Source: Tetragonia tetragonoides (taxonomy: Eukaryota; Streptophyta; Magnoliopsida; Caryophyllales; Aizoaceae). From it: a stretch of DNA of 64,000 bases. Where the stretch lies: NCBI GenBank assembly GCA_038025085.1, contig CM076139.1, forward strand, positions 23,701,307 through 23,765,306, given 5' to 3'. Shown piece after piece: positions 59,213 to 64,000 of this stretch (within the stretch, counting starts at the first letter, position 1; each line of letters starts with the position of its first letter). Under the pieces are notes generated by a model. The model worked only from the letters and a program-made list of their open reading frames with translations, made no database searches and was not told where the DNA came from. A program made the position numbers and the translations under genes.

Positions 59213-59890
59213 CTTTGGATTATATGGAACCAACCGAGTTCGTTAGTAGGATGACACTAGTGACCTAATGCGCCAATTTGATATATTTACAGTCTGAGTT
59301 TATCAAAATTCTATTGTATTACTTAGCGTAAATAAAGGCGATTACTAAACTGCTAGGCATTTCTTTCCCAGACACTACAGTCTTGTATTTGCGTTAAACA
59401 ACGGGAATAATCAATAATGCAAAAGGTATATTTCAATAAAAAAAATTTATTTAGTAATATAGTCTTTATTGTCTATTTGATAGACATGTAACTGCTTCCT
59501 ATAACAAAAAAGGGTTAACACGCAAACATTTAATTGATACTAGCTACATTCGTTCACAATTGAGTTTCATGTTTGACTTTGCACAGTTTTCGAGAGAGTA
59601 ACTTGACCATTGATATCTCTAATTATACAAATATTAAAGTTCTAAAAAGTTGATATTTATGAAAGTATAGAACAATCAAATTTTGATATTGTAAATATTC
59701 TTTTTTTTTTTTTTTCAGAAATCAATTGTCAAATTTTGTGAACTTTGTTTGACTCAAAAAGCTCAATAGAACAGGCTGACGGTATGGATCAACATACATT
59801 ACCCCTCCATGCATGATCATCGATCTTTATTATTATTGAGAGATAAGTTTCACCATCTCCATGCATGGATGTGGCTTTACTCTCAAAGGG

Positions 59891-60454
59891 TTAACCCTTG
59901 GCATGGTCAATTTTAGCTTCTTCTTCCATATCAATTGATGATTCTTTACCAATCATTTCCCACTCAAAGCATTGTATAAGTGATCCTAGTGTCAATCCAA
60001 CTATGCGCATCGCATAGCTTTCACCAGGACATCGCCTTCTTCCAGATCCAAATGGCATAAGCCTACACCCAAGCTTCGAGCCCTCGATACCCTCGAATCT
60101 CTCTGGCTTGAACTCCCTCGGCTTGTCCCAAAACTTTGGGTCGTTGTGTATAGCCCATACATTCACAAGCAGCATGGTGCCTCCTGGAATGTGGTAACCC
60201 TTCACAATGCAATCTGATATAGATTGGTGTGGCACTAACAATGGTGCTGCTGGGTACATTCTGAATGTTTCATTTATGACACAATTAAGGTAATGAAGTT
60301 TGCCCAAATCTTGCTCATTGATTAAGCGTTTGTATCCAACATGCTTATTGATTTCAGCTTGTACCTTGTTGAGGATTCTTGGGTGATTAAGCAAAAGTGA
60401 CATTGCCCACTCTACAATTAGTGGTGCAGAATCCTCTGAAGCTTTCAGAAAGTT
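59891..60454 (-). pseudogene. Cytochrome P450 (CYP81-like), exon 2 only
   Basis: 188 codons of the C-terminal half of a plant P450, preceded by an acceptor (ATATAG at 60455-60460). Visible motifs, counted from the internal Met at 60403: ExxR as ETFR at residues 45-48, PERF at 100-103, and heme-binding FGSGRRRCPG with Cys at 125. The sequence is closest, from memory, to CYP81 (isoflavonoid or indole hydroxylase family). The I-helix, normally AGTDTS, reads KASEDS, so the oxygen-activating Thr is missing. No exon 1 was found up to 61670, where LINE sequence starts. The end reads HAKG then TAA where relatives continue for about 10-25 residues. Truncated and probably non-functional. A shorter relic lies at 43300-43411. 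Confidence 0.88.
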
Positions 60455-60552
60455 CTATATGGAAAGGAAATTTTTTAAAGTTAGTACTAGTAAGATGCTT
60501 AATTTGAGAAACCTACACAAAACCACATTGATTAGAAATGGAAAAAAGTCAT

Positions 60553-60553
<1 letters not shown>

Positions 60554-60583
<30 letters not shown>

Positions 60584-60838
60584 CCCCATTTATTCCATCG
60601 AGGGTGGGGCTTGGGGAGATCCAGATGTAAGCAACCTTACCTCTATTTTTTTTTATTTTTTAATTGGTAAGGAGCCCACTAGGAGGGAGGAGAGGGGATA
60701 AATCCTCACTAGTGGTGATGGGAAAACTCGAACCTAGGTCTCCTGGGAATTCGAGTGAGGAGCTTGCCATCTCGGCTAACTCCTTGCCTCAACCCCGCAA
60801 CCTTACCTCTAATTAGTTGCCTAGCAGAGAGGCGCAAA
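60554..60838 (-). mobile_element. TTG-tailed SINE interrupted by another SINE
   Basis: A (CAA)10 run at 60554-60583 is the tail of a minus-strand SINE whose body includes GGTAAGGTTGCTTACATCTG (complement of about 60625-60645), a word typical of plant Au/TS SINEs. The body continues after the nested insert at 60812. A short target duplication GTCATA lies at about 60548 and 60840. Confidence 0.75.
60646..60796 (-). mobile_element. tRNA-derived SINE nested in the TTG-tailed SINE
   Basis: A 15-bp target duplication GCAACCTTACCTCTA lies at 60631-60645 and 60797-60811. On the minus strand an A box (TAGCCGAGATGG at 60779-60768) and a B box (GGTTCGAGTTTTC at 60734-60722) have tRNA-like spacing. The element ends in an A-rich tail (complement of the T-run at 60646-60661). 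Confidence 0.88.
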
Positions 60839-60845
60839 ATGTCAT

Positions 60846-61671
60846 AGTGTGGACCAATAAATCATGAGAATACATTAACATCTTGTTTGGTTGTATAAGA
60901 AGGAATTGAAAGGAAAAAAATAATTTACATTGTTTGGTTAATGTGATTTGGAAGGAAAGGGAAATAATGACAGTTTTAAACTTCCTTTCCGTTCAAATTC
61001 CTCCGACTTGGGAGAAAAGAAAAGAGACAATTTCATAGGAAAACTTCCCCATCATTTCCGTTCCCTTCCCTTCACTTCCTTTTTATTTTGAAAACCAAAC
61101 ATGGAAAAAGTACTAGATTTCTTTTCCCTTCCTTCCTTTTCCTCTTATTTCATCTCATTTCATCTCTACCAAATTAGCTCTAAACCACAAAAAGTAAACT
61201 TTTTAGGGTTACAAAAAGTCATGTATGAGAACCTCTCTACTTTTTTTTTTGCTCATTGAGAACCTCTCTACTTAGGATAGGGGGAGTCATTTTGCTTTAG
61301 TAATAACTCAAAGGCAAAGAGTAAAAATCTCAAATTAAAATCTCAAATTAAAAAAAGTTTTCTCTCTCTAAACTAAGAGCTTTTCCTCTCTGAATGAGAT
61401 TTTAGAGGCAAGTTCATCATTGCCTACTTTTTATCAGTTCAAAGGCTAGCTTCTTTAATCTCCGGTGGGTTGAACCAACTAACCGTCTTTACTCCCCACC
61501 GACCCTTCCCCCTCCCCAGTTTACTTCCCACCAAAACCCCTTCCCTTACCAGTTTATTTAAACTCAAGCTTTTGTGCTTGTTTAACCAGTAGTTTTCTTA
61601 CTAAAAAAAGCCAAACAAAACTTCTTACTTTCCTCCACATTTCTTGCTTGTCCCCACTTTCTTTTGTCTCA
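60846..61671. other. Intergenic DNA before the second LINE ORF1
   Basis: Purine/pyrimidine-rich AAGG and TTCC tracts at about 60890-61160 look loosely inverted, but no ends or target duplication are clear. A 20-base repeat GAGAACCTCTCTACTT occurs twice near 61227 and 61258. The last part may be the LINE 5' UTR. Confidence 0.4.
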
Positions 61672-64000
61672 ATGACAACAGCAAACTCCAATATTCTAAT
61701 TTTTGGGGTCCCTCGTAGGAGGGGACCATTGTATGTTCCACCTCCAAACATTCTAAACCCGGAGGATAATCTTTGGAACACGACAGTAGTGGGGTTATTT
61801 GTAGACTCCAGGAGATTTCGTCGTACGGAGGTTGAATTGGCAGTTAACGAGAGTTGGTAATCTCATGACACTATAGCTGTCAGGAAAATGGGTAAGCTCT
61901 TTTTCTTTACTTGTGGCAACGAAATGGACAGAGACTTCCTCCTCGCCAAGAAAACAGTCAACATCAGAGGTGCTCTCTTGGTTCTGCAAGAATGGTTTCA
62001 TGCGAGAGTACCCAGACATGTCTTTGTCTCTCATGTGGACTTATGGGTGAAGATAGATGGAATTCCGCCACTCTACATGAAAGCGGACGTAGTGGCAGCG
62101 CTCGGATCAAGGATGGGTCAGGTTCTCGACGTGGAACCACCTTCGTCGATGATTCACCGAAAACCCTATTTAAGGGTAAAGGTTAGTATTAATATTAGAG
62201 ATCCATTGATTCCTGGTTGTTATTTTGAAAATGCTGAACAAAGAGTCACTTGGGTTTGGTTTCGGTATGAACAAGTCTTTAAGTACTGTCACGAATGTGG
62301 GAAAATAGGACATACTATTGCTCGTTGTTATCTTTCTGCTGCTCAAGCAGACTTAATCATTTGTAGAAAGATGAACCCCTTGAGCGTTAATGGACTGTCC
62401 ATCATTTTTTCGGTGGGCGAAACCCCTCAATTCACTAATGCTTTGAGAGGTTTGAAGAGAACAGCAAAGAACTTAACCTCCATTCTGAAATTTTACCATG
62501 ATCCATCGTCATCCGAAAGTGATGATGATAGTGACGATGATATGGATGAGGGTGATAATGATGATATGGATGAAGATGACTCATCATCTGGTGAGAGTGG
62601 TAACGGAGGAGGTGGGAATTTGCACAGAAGAACGGGTAACTTTGGTCATCACCACAACAACAACACGGATGATCAAAGAGTCCTAGAGATCGGCAACTAT
62701 TCAGATGAGCATAGTGTACATGTACCTTGTGTGGGGGCACCTCTAGTGCCACTAAGGGCAGCAACGAGGGCTCCGCCAGGGTTCCCAGGAACTTCATCCA
62801 ACCCTTTAGTTCCAGGAGATCATGCAAGTAGGCCTTCGGGTTCTTCACATCAAGTTGCAGTTTCAACCCCACTTCAACCTTTGGTTAACAATCTAGCTAC
62901 AGAAACTCTTAATCAGGGTTTCTTAGGTGGTTTGGGAATCCCAAGGGAAAGGTCCCCAACAACCCTATTGGACCTTAACTCCAGTGGTAACTCAAGTAGC
63001 TCGGGTTTTGAACAGTGGAAGTCATGAATATTCCTGGCATACTATCAGAGGAATAAATCCATTACAAGATTTTAGTTAGAGAGAATCTTCTCCTACCTTT
63101 GCTCCTGGGGTAGAGACTGAACTTGTAGTTAATGAGCCACTGGAATTTAATGGAACTAGCCTCACTTCTACAGAGGTAGGGAACAATGGCATTAATCTTG
63201 GTAGCTGGCAGTCCTCTCAGCATATTAACTGGCCGAATTTTACTGACCCAGGATTTATTCCTTATCTACCACAAGATATGGATCATTTAAATAATCCACC
63301 CCTTAGCCCCAATTTGGGCCCGAGTTTGGGGTACCCACTCCTGGATTATAGTGCTAGACAATTTTTAAATTCTTATCCTTACCCACAGGGCCCAGTCTTC
63401 AACTCTATTTTTGGGCCAGGGTTTTCTTTTGGTCCCACAAATGACCTGCGTAGTGGGTTTGGTTTTAACATTGCTTTCGAAGAAACTACTGGGCTCCCTA
63501 TTTCGAGTACTTCGGAAGGGCCACCCAGGGTTGAAGTGGATCAGCTTAACCTGCAGTTCTCTAATCGCTTCCATATGTCTCCACCTCCTCTACTGGACCC
63601 TTTTGCCCCACCAAACCAAAGAAACCCAGAGATGGAAAATTGGGCCCCAATCCTATACCAACAAGACGGGGGTCAAGATGGGTATACATCAAACTCTTCT
63701 GGGAGTCCAATGGAGGTAAGCCCAGACTACTCAAGTGATTCTTCGTATCCTGCATACACTATTCATCCGAATTCTCCAGAAGATCTACTCCAAGCTCTCT
63801 CACCTGAATCAGAACTAGATTGGGAACTACAGAACACTGAAACTAACATAGAAATTTATGAACTTCCCCCTATTTTTGTGCCACTTGGAGAAGTGGAGAT
63901 TTCAAGAGAGGTTGCAAGTGGAGAGACCCTCATTATATCTGATGTTCAATCTGAATGCTCGAAGGGCCCAAGGAAACGTCGTTCCTCGGAGGGAAGAATT
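61672..64000 (+). pseudogene. LINE ORF1 (DUF4283, CCHC), runs off the window
   Basis: The ATG at 61672 (MTTANSNILIFGVP) leads through DUF4283-type sequence (FFFTCGNEMDRDFLL, LWVKIDGIPPLYMK) to a CCHC knuckle CHECGKIGHTIARC near 62287-62328. An acidic Asp/Ser stretch follows at about 62510-62600, then a Pro/Ser-rich tail. Breaks are an in-frame TAA at 61858 and a TGA at 63025; the protein continues in another frame, with a TAG near 63077, then open to the window end (VETELVVNEPLEFNG). ORF2 must lie beyond 64000. It belongs to a different LINE lineage from 17.0-23.0 kb. Confidence 0.85.

Noticed and set aside
60722..60768. tRNA gene from the A and B boxes at 60.7 kb
   Set aside because: No acceptor stem or cloverleaf was found; the A-rich tail and target duplication show a SINE.
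60890..61190. Loose inverted AAGG/TTCC tracts as a MITE
   Set aside because: Pairing is weak and low-complexity; no clear termini or target duplication.
62435..62872. His-rich minus-strand frame opposite LINE ORF1
   Set aside because: Antisense of the GAT-rich acidic stretch of ORF1.

Overview
This is eukaryotic nuclear DNA from a flowering plant, most likely a eudicot. It is AT-rich, it has introns, it carries plant lineages of LTR retrotransposons, LINEs and SINEs, and it holds a PLS-class pentatricopeptide repeat gene, a plant-type A1 aspartic protease and CYP81-like P450 exons. The SINE family (CAA/TTG-tailed) would fit Caryophyllales, but that is only an impression from memory.

Layout. 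1-2140: AT-rich with an old poly(A)-tailed retroposon end. About 2375-7640: a decayed Athila-like Ty3/gypsy element with most of gag-protease deleted and several stops. 7641-8510: unrecognised sequence split by a complete Ty1/copia element (8511-15235; 5-bp target duplication TCAAC). 17018-22972: a full-span but dead LINE, framed by a 14-bp target duplication, that itself contains a TTA-flanked MITE, a SINE with a 22-bp target duplication and a poly(A)-tailed insert. 23232-28689: a young minus-strand Ty3/gypsy chromovirus-like element with two 855-bp LTRs that differ at about three positions; its gag lacks the capsid core. 28.7-40.2 kb: a cluster of long-terminal-inverted-repeat (Mutator-like/foldback) elements, a hAT-type MITE, a SINE and a poly(A) retroposon; one of these elements carries a 33-bp-period array of palindromes.

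Genes. The one clearly intact protein-coding gene is the intronless PPR gene at 40536-42581. At 46206-51710 lies a multi-exon aspartic protease gene whose introns contain copia debris and which has lost the exon coding for the active-site flap; its second catalytic motif reads DFG. At 54587-55720 is a two-exon gene for a small secreted Cys-rich peptide whose splice donor appears to be AT instead of GT. A truncated CYP81-like P450 second exon lies at 59891-60454 (minus), with a shorter relic of the same type at 43300-43411. The right edge (61672-64000) is the ORF1 of a second LINE.

The genes do not form a pathway or operon. The window reads as a gene-poor, repeat-layered region in which one PPR gene survives among decaying genes. 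I found no RNA gene, no CRISPR array and no convincing new biological system. The most unusual items are the palindrome array, the gag-deleted young gypsy element and the structural losses in the protease, peptide and P450 genes.
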